A stretch of DNA of 64,000 nt. Origin: Hysterangium stoloniferum (taxonomy: Eukaryota; Basidiomycota; Agaricomycetes; Hysterangiales; Hysterangiaceae). The notes under the pieces are model-generated. The model was not told the origin of the DNA. It searched no databases and saw only the letters and a program-made list of their open reading frames with translations. Position 1 is the first letter of the stretch. Every line of letters begins with the position of its first letter. The translations under genes were made by a program, and so were the position numbers. Positions 34,462 through 47,494 of this stretch are shown one piece after another. The DNA lies in contig WHVD01000065.1 in assembly GCA_015178975.1 (NCBI GenBank), forward strand, positions 124,001-188,000. Reading direction: 5' to 3'.

Positions 34462-36784
34462 TGGCTTCACAAATGCCTCCATGAGGGGTGTGGGAAATAG
34501 TTCTGGAAAGCAGAGGGGAATATACTAATTGAGTAGGGAGAGGTAGATGGAGAGGGATTGAAGTAAAAGAAAAGAAAATAGCCCAAGAAAGCATGAAAAA
34601 AAATTTTTTTTTATAGCAATGTAAAGAGATCACAACCACACCTGAAGACAATGTATATCCTTCAGAGAATATATTCCCAAATTTACAGTAAGGGAAAAGT
34701 GTGGAAGGAGGCCAATTTTAGCTGCATAGATATTATTTAATTAGTAAAAGGAGCAAAAATTAAAATAAAAGAAATCCAGGACTCATCATGCCTTTAATGA
34801 GGGCCTAATAGCTCACAGAATAATTCCAGGAAAGATCCCCAATAACACAAGAGCAGCAAAGGGTGGAGGAAGGCAGAGGGGATGGGAGATAAGAGTGGCA
34901 GCCTTGAGGCTTACAGCAGACTTCCGGTGCTCCCGCGCGAACTTGAAAAAAAGACTCGCGCGCGGGCGAAAATGCTCCCGCGCGTGCATAAAATAATCCG
35001 CGCAGGGGAAAATGCTCCCCATCAAGATACTTGCAACCACCATAGCATTTCTTGTTCAATTGGTGCAATTTTGTAAATCGTTTTTGTTGATATTAGTTTA
35101 TCCGTGGTATTACTAACGGTATTTTTTAACAATCTAACAAATATAACTACTAATAAATACATATTTTGTTATGAGACCTCTCTCACGGCCTAGAGACTAG
35201 AGAGTGGACTAGAAAGTGTCTATGAAAGTTAGAATTAGACCTGATACAGTTGGGATACTGAATGCAGGCTCAAGCCGAAAGAATAATCAACACCGTCCAA
35301 CGAAAGGAAGGCCAGATTATTTAATCTCCCTGTCACACACTGCACCAATTTTCTGGCCCTGGCTAAATAAACTTCAATTATCTGATTTAGCATCGGGTTG
35401 ATGGCAAGTTCATCATTCGTGATGGATGATATCAAGAAGTTGATGGGATGGCGGGCGTACTTGATGGGTGGTTTATTTGGTAAATACATTATGTATAAGA
35501 GAGTGTGAAAGAGATGCGTGGAAGTGACTTCGATTCGTGGTTGTAGTGGACGTGAGGGTGGGTGACTTGTGGCTAATGTGATGTATGTAGCAGAGTAAGT
35601 ATCGTGGGAGTTCGCGCAATGTGGACGTTCTGAGTTTCAACTCAGTTGAGTGACGGGGGGTGAGATTATGTGCCGTGGAGAATTGAATGTATTCATTATC
35701 TGCCTACACACTTTGTGTGAGTAAATTGTTCGAATGGACATCATGCGGTGATTCGGGACAGCGTGGAATGGCAACTGAAGGCTTTGGTGAGCAGAGTATT
35801 TATAGCCAGCCAATGATCATTTCGCCGAGCTGATAGATAAGCCAGAACGTTGATGATAATACAGTGATGCCTACACGAGACGAGAAGGAAACAGCTAGAA
35901 GGAGCACACTACATCTTAAAAAACCTTACTGATATGACACAAGACTTGAGCCACCACGAAATGAGATCGGTGTATTATATCTACAACAAGAATAATATCC
36001 GGATTAATATACCACGCGATAGATTGCGGAAGGAATCGTTTGTGGGTTCTTGCAAGAAACAGCCAATTCCTTTCAATGTGAGTGTTGTAGCTAATTAAAG
36101 GTTGTGTCCATGCGTCCTTGGCGCTGGGTGAAGGTCGTATCTCGGGATTTCAGGTGAGGTGGATTGAATCTTGGCTCATATATATATTAGGGGGATAGCG
36201 TTACGTCCAAGTGCACGATGAGTTTGAGCGTCCGTGCCAATGAATAGGCCCAACGTACCTTGAAGCCAAAGTATAATTATTGGCATTCGCCGTCAATGCT
36301 TGAGGCCGGACGATGCCTAACATAGCATTCGGACTACCGTCGGCAGTTGAGCCGCGCAGTGCGCACCGGAAGATGCTATACATGACCTTTTTTTTTGCCA
36401 TATGCCAGGTTAGAGCGCCCTGAGCCCTGACACTCCAGGCGCTGCATAGCACGCTAATAGCGCTGGCTCAACGGAATGGCCCAGAGATCAATAAACTCTG
36501 AAGCAAAGTGTGGAAGATTCTACTGGGAGCCAAATGCGCCATGAACGCATTTGAGATGTGACATACGTCGTCGGATTGATTAAGAGAGAAGCGAGCAAGT
36601 ACTTTGGCAGCCAATAGCAACCGGACAACAGCGGAGTTGGAATATCAATCTATGATATTAGGGTTTCCCGGGTCTGTGAAGATATATTAAAAGATGTCTT
36701 AAGACTGGTCGCTATCTGTCCCACCTTCCCCCCTTCCCTACCTACCCTTCTCTTTTTTATACCTCCTGCATCTCTCTCCGAGCC
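34462..36784. other. intergenic; promoter side of the seven-TM gene
   Basis: No gene recognised. 34918-35010 is a compact CGCG-rich block (separate entry). 36700-36784 is pyrimidine-rich directly before the ATG, as usual for basidiomycete promoters. Confidence 0.4.
34918..35010. repeat. degenerate CGCG-rich tandem repeat
   Basis: The words GCTCCCGCGCG, ACTCGCGCGCGGGCG, GCTCCCGCGCGTGC and AATCCGCGCAGG alternate with AAAATGCTCCC, about four irregular units of 20-25 bp in an otherwise AT-rich, CpG-poor stretch. Confidence 0.6.
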
Positions 36785-38287
36785 ATGGCATCTAACACTA
36801 CAACAGGTCCCCCTATTGACCCTACTTCCCTTCTTCCTCCGTACTTGAACCTCCCCCCACACCTGAGCGCACACAAGTACTTTTTTGTTTGCACTCTCAC
36901 CGTCGCCGCCTGGGACACCCTCGTCCTGAGCCCGAGGACTTGGAAGCTGTTCAGAACGAAAGAGTGGCCGCTGTTGAAATGGGCATTTTACATTTTGAGG
37001 TTTTTAATGCCGATTGAGTTTATCATCGTCGGTGAGTCTTGCGGTCATGTCTCAGCGCAATTTTTGTCTAATGTTCATCTTCAGCTGTTGCATTCTTCGA
37101 TACCAAATGGACAACTGAGATGTGCCAAAGCTTCTTCCTTTTCGAGCCCATCATGACCGGTATCCTTGTCTCCATCTCTGCTGCTGTCCACCTCATCCGT
37201 GTCCGCGCAATATACGACAGGTCAAACGAAGTTACTGGAATCCTGGGCGCACTTCTCCTCCTTCAAATTGTCATGATGGGCGTTGCTTGCGGTTTCTACC
37301 ACGGTATGCACTTTTCTCCATTTGGATTCTGGGCGCCAAATTCTAACCTGACACAATTTGACAGTTGTACCCGTCGATGATCCCTCTCAAGGCTGCATCG
37401 CTGGTCCGAAGCACAACTGGGTCGGAATTTACTGGGTCGGCCCGTCTGTATTCTTCTCAACTACCTTTGCTTTGGCCTTGGCGAGGAGCTTCCAGAGCCG
37501 TGCTCAGAAGCCGATTGGTTTGTGGAAGTTGATGTTGAGGGATGGATTGAACCTATACGGCGTGAGTACTTAGCGTTCGACAACAACAAACAACTCACAC
37601 TGGGGATCGTTAGGCCGTTTGGATTGTCAACATGGTCAACATGTTCTTCTGGTTCATTGTCACCCCCACCGGACCCAGGGACACCATCCGCACCATCGTT
37701 ACCTCGTAAGTACCCCTTCTCCCATCTTCAGCCCCCTTCTCTCACACCTAAACCCATTTACTCAACTCAGGATGGCCGCTGTCCTCACCATCACCATGAC
37801 AATGCGTATTATCCTCTCTGTGCGTGGCTCTCTCGCCTCGGGCGGCTCCTTCGCAGGCTCTTCCGCTGCCCCCTCTGCATCCGGCACTACTCGCTCGCAG
37901 CCTAGCGCCGGTGGACGTGTTGGCACCAACAATGGAACTGGACCCGTGTTTAGCATTAACCCCGCCAGCCAGGTGAGATGAGATGTTATTCTATGATCAA
38001 TGTGAGCTTCCTACTGATGGTTTGTTTGTGTGCGTGTCTAGGGCCGTCAAACATACACGCTTGAAGAGATGCGCGCCAAGGCTGAGCGTGATTGGGTAGA
38101 GGATGGTGATGGCAAGTCGAGTCTTAACGGTAACCCACACGGATTCATTGACAGCAAGCCGGAGGCAACCGGTGAAGTGAGTCTCTCTCCCTTTCTACCT
38201 ACCCCCTCTGATGGAACTTTTGCTGACAACACAACCCTCCAGAACGGCGTGGGTGTCAAAGTCACGATTGAGCGACAATTCGAATAA
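36785..38287 (+). CDS. seven-TM membrane protein (basidiomycete DUF6533-like style)
   Basis: Seven exons, all phases closing: 36785-37031, 37085-37303, 37365-37561, 37614-37705, 37771-37972, 38042-38176, 38243-38287 (TAA); 378 residues. Hydrophobic segments at about 32-49 (YFFVCTLTVAAWDTLVLS), 64-87, 99-120 (IMTGILVSISAAVHLIRV), 128-151 (ILGALLLLQIVMMGVACGFY), 175-197, 222-241 (AVWIVNMVNMFFWFIV) and 252-268 (MAAVLTITMTMRIILSVRG) give seven TM helices with a 100-residue, Ser/Gly-rich cytoplasmic-type tail. The block TKEWPLLKWAFYILRF and a QSFFLFEPI motif resemble the large basidiomycete families of orphan seven-TM proteins; the exact family is inference. Ligand unknown. The gene looks intact and CpG-normal, in contrast to the neighbouring repeats. 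Confidence 0.85.
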
Positions 38288-40072
38288 ATGGCCCGCTTGT
38301 CTGTACCCCTTCGTCATCTTTTTATTTACTTCACTTCACTTGGGTTTAACCCGGATTTGGACGCATCTTTCAAACTACTATCCCAAGTTCAAAATCCACG
38401 CTCTCAGTCGCTCATCTACCCATATCTATCTACCACGCTCCGTTACTGCGTTCCACCGCGTTCATAACCACTCGTGTACGATATAAATATCACATGTTTG
38501 TTGTTAAGGATAAACATTCGTATGTTGATCTGTTTAAGGTGTATAATTCTCTAGTGATGGGCGGACGTGACCTGCTTTTTTCTGAATTGTTGATTTTCCT
38601 TCATGTATTGAAATATTTTGCTGACAAAATGGCTTAAGTCTCAAATCTGACAACGGGAATCATAGTTTAAAATATCAATTCAGACCTTTTGAGACTGCGT
38701 CATTCTTATTTAATGAGTTCTTTATGACATAAGCTTGACAACAATACCAGCCAGAATGTCCAAGCCACAAATAACCCTACACAAAGAATCACCGGGAAAA
38801 GCCCCGCTGGATGGCATAAATTTTCTACACTAATTAGGAAATATGAGTTGGACGGTGTGAATCTTGGTTGTCAAGTCAAAGTCATATAGTTAGGAACCAC
38901 ACACCACACGGCCACGGACAGGTTTCGGCTTATACCGAATCCAGAGACCGTCAGATCATCTGCGCGAGAGATACCCTTACCGTTCTTCGAGGTACTTGCA
39001 CTCTTCTTCTCAAGTGCTTCAACCTATATGTTGCTTCAATGATTCACTAATTCACGATTCTGTACTAAAGATTACGATCGGAACTGACATGCGAAGCCCG
39101 GAACGGCCTAGACGACTGGAGGGTTAAATATCGCTGTAGAGAGCCTACTAGTAAGAGGATGTGTCCGAGAAGCTCTACTATTATAGTGCCTAATTATCAC
39201 AATAATAATAACCCGGAATAACAGCAGAAAATAGTAGAAAGGTATATGTTGTCGTATATGCATGGTGCGTACGTCCCCCAACCCGGATGCTCCCGTCAAA
39301 GCTCGCGGTGCATAAAACTCGCACCATTCAGTCCCATAGCGCTCCATTGAAATTATCGATATAAGCCCAGAATACATTTCCAAACAAAATGATCGATGTG
39401 GTGCTATATTCATGCGAGCATAACTCATGACTATCTCTACATTGTTGCAGAAATTTGAGATTGTACTTCAGCTTAGAAAGTACGTCGATTGGTCGCATTA
39501 TAGGATTAGCAAACTGAAAATTGAGGTACGTTCCATAGAATTGCAAGTGGAGACGAATGTTGAGGGAGAAGACAAACGTATTACGTGTTCTATGCTATCG
39601 ACAACCAACCATCCTCTCTAGATTTGCTTTATCTCCGTTCCTGATTGTAAGCCTGGCAGATTGTGACATGCCGATTGTGTCAGTAGTAGTATTTTGTGGT
39701 CGTTCACTGTTACCGTTACCGCCTTGTGTCATACTCGCCGTTTTCAAGGAATATAGTCAATGTTTGGACTGATATCCCGTGCCGAGCGGCCATGAGTGCT
39801 TCTATCTCATCCCACTCCTGTACTACACATCTATCATGAAGGCGCTAGTGCCAGAGGCGGATATTTAAAAAGGATGTGTACAATGTCCCCAAAATGAGTG
39901 TAGTGAGGCCCAAGTGGAAACCGAACAATTATATTGCCTAGGCTGGGTACTCAGAAAAACCGAAAGAAGAAACCATTAGTCCATAGAGGATAGTCAGCGA
40001 GACACACAGAAACAGCGAATGAAACGATAAATCTTGGAATAATAAGACATTAATATCAGGACTTTGATGTCC
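38288..40072. other. intergenic, no gene recognised
   Basis: Lies between two 3' ends (converging genes). Short open frames on both strands (39108-39772) show no domain. Confidence 0.45.
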
Positions 40073-40931
40073 TCAGAGGAGGAATGCCGACAATAAGGCA
40101 AGGGCAGCGAATTTCCATATAGGAATACTGACAGCAACTCCCCCACTCGCAGACCCTACGCCGACACCCGAACCCGAACCCGAACCTAAGCTCGAAGTTG
40201 CGGTTGGGCTAAAAAAAAAACGTCACACATCAATAATAGTATCCCAAATCAGGGGGGGGCACATACGCAGCGATAGTCACACGTGAACTAGTGGCCGAGG
40301 AGAAGCTGAAAGAGGTGCCCCCACCTCCACCGCCACCAAAGCCTGTGCTGGTGAAACCACCAACATGACTGGTACTGGTCGATGTTGCAGTGAAATGGGT
40401 CGAGGTAGTAGGCGTGAGATCGCCTGGATTGGGAAGGGTGATGATGCCGCCACCACCACCTGTGCAAGTTTCTCCGTTCGGGCAACAACCATCAAAGTCA
40501 TCACAATAGTTGCTAAAGGGGGTGTCAGAAATGACAAGGGAAACAAAAGTACAATCAAACGTACCCAGAGTGACAACATCCTCCTCCTTCTGCAGGGGCT
40601 GATAGGATACTTGTGAGTGCTGTGTAGATCAATTATGCAAAAGCAGACATACTGCACACTACATCGGTTAAGAGACAACATCCATTCGGTACGCATTGCT
40701 GCCCATTTGCGCAGGATTCTGGAAACACGGAGATAAGAGGAAGAATGAATGATAGTTTGATGGCTCCAGAAGCTCACCTCCATTACCGCAGGACACGGCA
40801 CGAACAGCCAGCAAACCTGCGATTCTTTTCTCAAGAAGAGGTAGATGAGTACGCGACGTGCTTTCAACGAGAGCACTGGCAACGAGAAAAAGCTCGAAAA
40901 CAGCGGTACAGAAAGCAAGGAGGCGAACCAT
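40073..40931 (-). CDS. secreted cysteine-rich protein with predicted GPI anchor
   Basis: Minus strand, five exons in phase: 40931-40778, 40718-40653, 40619-40565, 40512-40267, 40208-40073 (TGA); 218 residues. Signal peptide 1-20 (MVRLLAFCTAVFELFLVASA). A cysteine-rich module follows (CANGQQCVPNGCC, GGGCCHSGNYC, DDFDGCCPNGETC), then a Ser/Thr/Gly-rich stalk (TSTHFTATSTSTSHVGGF, poly-Gly) and a C-terminal hydrophobic tail (IWKFAALALLSAFLL) after a small-residue region, as in GPI-anchored surface proteins of mushrooms. Start: the ATG at 40931 gives the best signal peptide; an in-frame ATG at 40976 would add 15 basic residues. Intron 40620-40652 is only 33 bp, which is unusually short, but it restores the CC-x-G-x-YC spacing. 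Role unknown; cell-surface or wall location is inferred. Confidence 0.75.
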
Positions 40932-43836
40932 GAGGGGAGAAAGAGGGAGAGAATGCTTTATCGCAAATCTTGACAAGGCTTTTTCTACACCACCGTGAAG
41001 ATTACTGGAGTTCCGTCTTTGATTGCTTCATATCTTGCGTTTGTGCTTGATTTGCATTCACATCTCAGATAAATTTGAAGCACGAGGTGTCACACAGTTA
41101 CACTGCCAATGACTCCGTCGCCTCGCTAACGACTGCCAAGAATGATTAGTTTCTTGATGAAGGTTCGTACCTTCGCTAACATTGACAGCAATCACCAGGC
41201 ATTGATGCTTTGATCGTTTATTTAATAGAAACTAGCCAACGTCCTGCATCAGAGCTGGAATGCAGATCTAGTTTAAGGTACAAGATAGAGCCGGTACAAA
41301 TTACTTTGACACATACAAAAAGGTTCCTCAGATTTACTTGATACTCCGTAGTATTCAAGATGCATACTCACAGATAGAAGACTAGTATTTAAAACTAAAC
41401 TTACAATTCGTATTCAGTATATCTCAACTGTTGAGCTCCACTCCCGCGTGCAAACACTAAGGTGAGATTACTTTGATACTTTACTTATTTTGGAAGCAAT
41501 TGTTTCATCCCACTAGATCACCTTCAGTGCCTAGTTATTATTCTCACACTTAGACTTGCAAAGACGACAAAAAGTCAATCATACTACACAGGTTACAAGT
41601 TTTGCGCTGGTCCTACAATAGGTACGAATGGTGAATGATATTAATTAGTGATCTTCCCATGAACTTGAATTGATAATCTGGAGATGCAAAGCTGTTCTCC
41701 AACTAAGACTAAGATTTTCCCTTAGGCGCTACCCTTAGTGGTATGCTCACGATGTGAGAATAATAACTAGATAACAAACGTGTTCTTAGCGTTTGTGTGC
41801 GGGAGCGGGCTAAGTAGTTGAGGTATACTAATTGCAAGTCGTGAGTTTTAAATGCTAGTGTCCTACCTATGACTATGCATTGCGAAAACTACTCAGTATT
41901 AAGACTAAGGAACCTTTTTGTATATTAGAGTATATGTACCGCTTCAGTCTTGTACCTTATCTCTGGTTCCAGCTGTGCTACACACAGCACAGGGACTTTG
42001 GCCGGTTTGCTATTCAACGGCAAACGCTCCTCAGCATGCAGCAAGCCCTGCTCAGGGGTAGCAGGTCCTTAACTAACGCGGTTCTTTGTCGCATGTTCGT
42101 ATGCTGTTCACCGCTATTAATTGTGGCAATGCTAGAGTAAGTGCTAAACTTGACGTCCTCGTCGATCATTTATCATGAGTAGAATAAGATGCCAAGAAGA
42201 TCTTAGGGGTTTTTTACCTCAAAGCGAGTCGTCTTAGCACTCAAATATGATAGATTTTGAAATTTATAACATGCCAGGGGTATACATAGGCATCTACCAT
42301 ATTCGTCCCTTACAGCTGTCATCACCCACATTTCGGGGCATGGCAGGCTGAGGTCGGGAAGTGTTACCAAACGTTTTAAGGTGCCTAATCCTCTTTCCTC
42401 AACACATCGACCCCATGGTCAAAATTTGGAGTTGATTAAGGGGCAAGGCCATACAGGGTGCCAGTGAGAAGAGCTGCCAAAGATCAAGGAGTTGTTCAAT
42501 GTCTGTCGAAGTCTGAGATCATAATAACAGGACAGCCTCTGGCGCATATTTAGGTCGGGGGTAAACCAGTTCGCCCTGGGCAACTATAGTCAGTTGTCAC
42601 AGACGTCACAAAAAAAAATCTCTTCCAACTAGTAGTATTTTCCCTACCTATATATTCGCAACGACTCGGGGTTCCCGCGTATCCAACTCAAGCCAAGCGT
42701 GCGATGTACCATAAATTTCACAAGATCTCAAGGCTATGTTGGTAGTGAGAGAAAAAAGAGCTTGGATAAGACCCTATTATGGAGAATTGACCAGTTGTTG
42801 CCAATGCGAGCACTCCTGCGAGCCTAAATTGAATATGAAATGCACATCATAATGGTGAATGAAGGTATCGCTACCCCCGATCTGCAGCCAGGACTGAGCT
42901 TGTCATTAGCGACGATAAACACTGAAATTCGTACCACTAAGCTGTATCAGAGTGCCAATTCGTCAAAGAAAAAACGATGCGGACGTGAAAAATAATTTGG
43001 TGCCTTCTTCCACATATTCGTCCTTGAGATATAGGGCTTCTTTGCACCTATTCACGTGTTGGTAAAATGGGTAACACCTTTTAAAAATGATCACTCATCA
43101 TATCTATGATAAGATTGTAATTTTCGGCCGGTGCACAATACCCAGATCGATGATATAAACGATCTACAATGGAGAGAGTAGGTAGTCAACATCCAATGTA
43201 TCCCTGCGGGTGGAGGTGACGCAGATAACAAAATAGCAAGGGAAAGTACGATGGTTTCAGTTCCCAGGGATTGTCTCCAAGATACTTGAGCTTATTACCG
43301 GGCAAGGGTAGTGGATAATGATTTACGAGTGGACGATTCACACTTAGGAATCTTATTAAGGATCTTAATTGATTGAGGTATTATCACGAGCCTATAGGTG
43401 CCATCAAAATCTGAGCAACCTTTAATGAACTTTGTTCGAGTGACGTGGCGGGGTTCGATTATTAGATGTAGTCCACGAGTAGTCATAGCATTGGTTAATT
43501 CACTGGGGTTAAATCTTCAGGAGGATGGCACAGTCTTCGGATGATAAAATGAATTAAAATGCCTGCCTAAGGCGCGTCGGGCTTGAAGGAGTACAAATGA
43601 GAGCAGGTGATCAATACCCTATCAATACACTAGAAATTTATCTTCCGGTAGTTTACTCGCTCAACAGGTCAAAGGAGTGCTTAAGGGAAAGGCGACCGAA
43701 TTGAGGGGTTGTGAGAGGACATTTAGTAAAATGGAATAAACAAGAACCATTTCGCCAACGAACGCTATTGTTATACAATCATAGTCATAGATGATAACTC
43801 GTGTGTAGGTTCTAAGGTATAAAATGAGAACTTCCA
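40932..43836. other. intergenic, no gene recognised
   Basis: About 2.9 kb with only short, domain-free open frames (longest 86 codons at 41880-42140). Normal CpG content, so it is not obviously decayed repeat. Confidence 0.4.
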
Positions 43837-44309
43837 TTAATTCCAAACCCGTAGAGATCCCTCTAAGGCGGAGGCGTGAAACACGGACAATTGTCCTATA
43901 TGTAGAACTGTCAGTTTAATAGAAAGTTTCGACAGGGTTGTACGCACAAGAGATACGTCTTCAGTCGCTGTATCCGCTATACATGTAGCAATGTCCACGG
44001 TATCTGAACAAGAACGATCAGTGGAAAAGAATGATTGGGTAGAAATCATGGTCACTAGAGTCATCTGCTGTCGTAAACATGGTGATACACGTTTCAATGT
44101 CGGATGGGTTGTCCGTATATGGTGTGATACAGCCTGTAAAAGGGCTTATTACTTATTGAACGAAAGGAATAAATAAAATTTTTACCAAGTACACAAGAAA
44201 GATCAGGAGTTTGTCTTTTCGCAATTACTCCTTTGCTGAAAGGAATCATGGAACCTGAGGTGATCACAATAAAGATCGCCATGATAGGCAGAAGTTTAAG
44301 AGAAACCAT
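43837..44309 (-). CDS. possible small secreted protein, exon structure unresolved
   Basis: The minus-strand frame from 44309 opens with a good signal peptide (MVSLKLLPIMAIFIVITSGS), then a KR site (GVIAKRQTPDLSC), and ends soon after at a donor-like GTAAAA. Further exons could be ITPYTDNPSDIETC (about 44140-44090) and a frame with two more cysteines (DRSCSDTVDIATCIADTATE, about 44010-43950). Four cysteines and small size suggest a secreted, effector-like protein, but junctions could not be fixed and the tail is uncertain. Confidence 0.35.
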
Positions 44310-45299
44310 TAGGTGAGGGAGTGAGATGATGGAAAAGTGGAGTTCCTATGGAAATGAAGGGCTTGAGCAAAAGGTTTCGGGCAGAGGCTTTTTAAAGGTC
44401 CATGTGGGTTGCATCCCAGAAACACAGAAGGCAAACTTCTGCATAGTGCGATGAATATATCTGGCTTGAGTATGAATATGTGACGTTTATATTATCAGAG
44501 AGGTGGCACTTAACAAAGAAGTGCCTTGCATATGGAGATTCAAGAACCACTTTATTGGTGACGGAGAGGCAAACGGAGAGGCAATGAATGCACGGAACAG
44601 CGTGGTCTCGCTAATGTTGATGGAAGACACGATCCAGCGGAGAAATTTATTGTGAGCACAATACAGTGGATGCCGAAGCGAACTAACGTCGAATTAATAG
44701 AATAAATTAAGCACTAACCGGTAAGTCAAATGAAAGCCTCCACTTTGTAATCAATTGTAATGCACTGCGCCAGCACAGAACGATGGGCGTGACGGTTGCA
44801 TATTACACAGGAGAGTGGAGGCGGATCTCCGTTTCTTTCTGTTACAACGTGCTACTGAAATCATAATACCTGTCACAGACCTGTGACAGCCGATCGTGGC
44901 TGCGCGCCATTACCCGAAACGGCACATGTCTTATAATTAGAGGGTATATACAATGTCCTTTGCTACATTCAATTTATCTTACATAAATGTTTCATGCATC
45001 CAAGCACTTCAGCCAGAACAAAAAGGACCACTTGCACGTGCAAGTGAAAATCTTGAGACTTAGGTAGATGAAGTTTTGGAGATCATGACGTTTCCCATAC
45101 CGCCATGGCACAAAGGATCTCAAGGACTTTATGTAGTCATACTATGTGTTTGTCGGGCGGATCGCTGATAAATTCTCTAGTTTATTTATTAATACCATAT
45201 GTATGTATTTAGATTATTTCGGACGGAATTTTGTCATGGGAAAGTATTGTCCTGAAGTCATAAAATCAGGAGTACTTATATAAATGAGTGTCGAGATTA
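44310..45299. other. intergenic
   Basis: No gene recognised. A short palindrome CTGTCACAGACCTGTGACAG lies at 44871-44890. Confidence 0.4.
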
Positions 45300-46745
45300 G
45301 TTGATGGCGCATTTATCTTTTTTCGTCCTCCTCTGATCCGCCTCCTCTCTTTCCTCCAGGAGGTGTGTGTACCATTTCCTTCTCTCTTCATCCTCCTCTG
45401 ATCTCCTCTTCCTCCAGCTGGTGCATGTACCGTTTCTTTCCCTCTCCATCCTCCTCTCATCTGGCCCCTCTCTTTGCTCCAGGTGGTGCGTGTATCCTTT
45501 CCTTCTCCCTCCATCCTTCTCTGACTGGCCTCCTCTCTCTTTCCTCCAGGAGGTGTGTGTGCCATTTCCTTCCCTCTCCATCCTTCTCTCATCTGGCCCC
45601 TCTCTTTGCTGCAGGTGGTGCGTGTACCCTTTCCTTCTCTCTCCATCCTTCTCTGACCGGAATCCTCTCTCTTTCCTCCAGGAGGGGTGTGCTGTTTCCT
45701 TCCCTCTCTGTCCTCCTCTCATCCAGCCCCTCTCTTTGCTCCAGGTGGTGCATGTACCCTTTCCTTCTCTCTCGGTCCTCCTCTGACCAGCCTCCTCTCT
45801 CTTTCCTCCAGGAGGTGTGTGTACCCTTCTCTCTCCATCCTGCTCTAATTGGCCTCCTCTCTCTTCCCTTCAGCTGGTGTGTGTACCATTTCCTTCCACT
45901 GACCTCCTCTGATCGGCCCTCTCTCTTTCCTCCAGGTGGTGCGTCCTTCTCTCTCCATCTTGCTCTGATCAGCCTCCTCTCTTTCCTCCAGCCAGTGCAT
46001 GTACTGTTTCCTTCCCTCTCTGCCCTCCTCTGATCGGATTCCTCTCTTTCCTCCAGTTGGTGTGCACCGTTTCCTTCTCTCTGTCCTCTGATTGACCTCC
46101 TTTCTCTTTCCTCCAGTTGGTGCATGTACCATTTCCTGCTCTTTCCATCCTGCTCTGATTGGCCTCCTCTCTTTCTCCAGGAGGTGCATGTGCCATGTCT
46201 TTCTCTCTTCATCCTCCTCTGATCTGCCTCCTCTCTCTTTCCTCTAAGTGGTGCATTACACTTTCCTCCGCTCTTCATCCCCTTGATCAGCCTCCTCTTT
46301 CCTCCAGGATGTGCATGTACCCATTCCTCCTCTTTGTCCCCTTCTGATCAGTCTCCTCTCTTCCAGGATGTGTGTATCCCCTTTCCTTTCTCTTCATCCT
46401 CCTCTGATCGGCTTCCTCTCTGTCCTCCAGGATGTGTGTGTCCCCTTTCCTTTCTCTTTGTCCTCCTCTGATTGCCCTGCTCTCTCCTCCAGGGTGTGCG
46501 TGTCCCCTTTCTTCTCCCTTCATCCTCTTCTCATCGGCCTCTCTCTTTCCTCCAGGAGGTGTGTGTCCCCTTTCCTTCTCTCTTCATCCTGCTTTGATCG
46601 GCCTCCTCTTTCCTCCAGACAGCAGTGTATGTACCTGTTCCTTCTCTCTCCATCCTGCTCTGATCAGGCTTCTCTCTCTTTCCTCCAGGAAGTGCATGTA
46701 CCCTCTCCCTCTCTCTCCATCCTGTCCCCACTGCTTTTTTGAATC
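45300..46745. repeat. pyrimidine-rich minisatellite, about 67-bp unit
   Basis: Around twenty imperfect units of the type TCTGATCGGCCTCCTCTCTC, TTTCCTCCAGGAGGTGTGTG, TACCATTTCCTTCTCTCT. The plus strand is almost pure C/T with TG-rich interruptions. Both strands stay open for over 200 codons (minus: RRMEREGNGTHTSWRKERG repeats), a by-product of unit lengths divisible near three and a lack of TA-containing stops; I do not read it as a gene. Units become shorter to the right. Confidence 0.9.
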
Positions 46746-47494
46746 AAAACAAAACAAAATGAAATAAAACAAAATAAAATACAGTAAATGAAAGTAAAAA
46801 TGCTTCAAAATAAAAAGAAAATTGGAAAAATAAAAATAAAATGTTTAAGTGCTTCCTTAGTTCAAATACTGGGATTAAATATGTAGAGACCTAACTATAA
46901 GGTTTTCCTTTGTTACTGGCAGCTACATATACTCAGAGTTACACAGTACTAAGTTACAAAGTACTAAGTCATTGTGCTTAGAGAAGATTTATAGTGATAC
47001 AAAATAATATTCCAGGAGCCAAAAGATAATCCCATGCAAGCTTGAAGGGCAATAAAGGAAACTACAAGTCAATATTCACACTGAAGACACATAGTTCACA
47101 AAACAATAATTTATACTAAAAAACTCAATATCAAAGAGGTGAGTGGAATGGGGAAGAGGGCAATGGAATATCTATACAAACTAAATGGGGATCCAGAGTA
47201 TACAGGAGCTATCAATGTGATGTGACCATATAAAAAGGAATAGAAGAGCCATATGGAATGAAACAACTCAATGACAAAAGGTTATACCAAAATGTAAGTG
47301 TTAAAAGTGGGACAACATGGGAAAGGGAAAAATGGAAGACCAAAAGGTCATTATATACTTAACCAGCAACTCCATTTCTAAAAACAAGTGGAGCTTGGCT
47401 TTAACATGTGTTGTGCCCTCACACAAAACTGTCAGATACTGTGATACTTTGAAACAAGCAAGAAAGTATATTACAGGATGGATTATGGCACTTA
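46746..47494. other. A-rich low complexity and unassigned flank of the gypsy element
   Basis: 46746-46845 is AAAACAAAATAAAAT-type sequence; the rest has no recognised content. It is the sequence outside the gypsy 3' LTR. Confidence 0.45.

Noticed and set aside
35167..35180. TGTTATGAGACC as an LTR start
   Set aside because: No matching TAACA end with a 5-bp duplication found downstream.
43440..43460. B-box-like GGGGTTCGATTATT
   Set aside because: No A box at tRNA spacing and no cloverleaf.
44871..44890. CTGTCACAGACCTGTGACAG palindrome as an operator
   Set aside because: Single short palindrome without a promoter nearby; chance cannot be excluded.
45365..46278. Open frames of over 200 codons on both strands
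   Set aside because: They only read the pyrimidine-rich minisatellite; composition is repetitive, both strands are open, and there is no start context or intron pattern.
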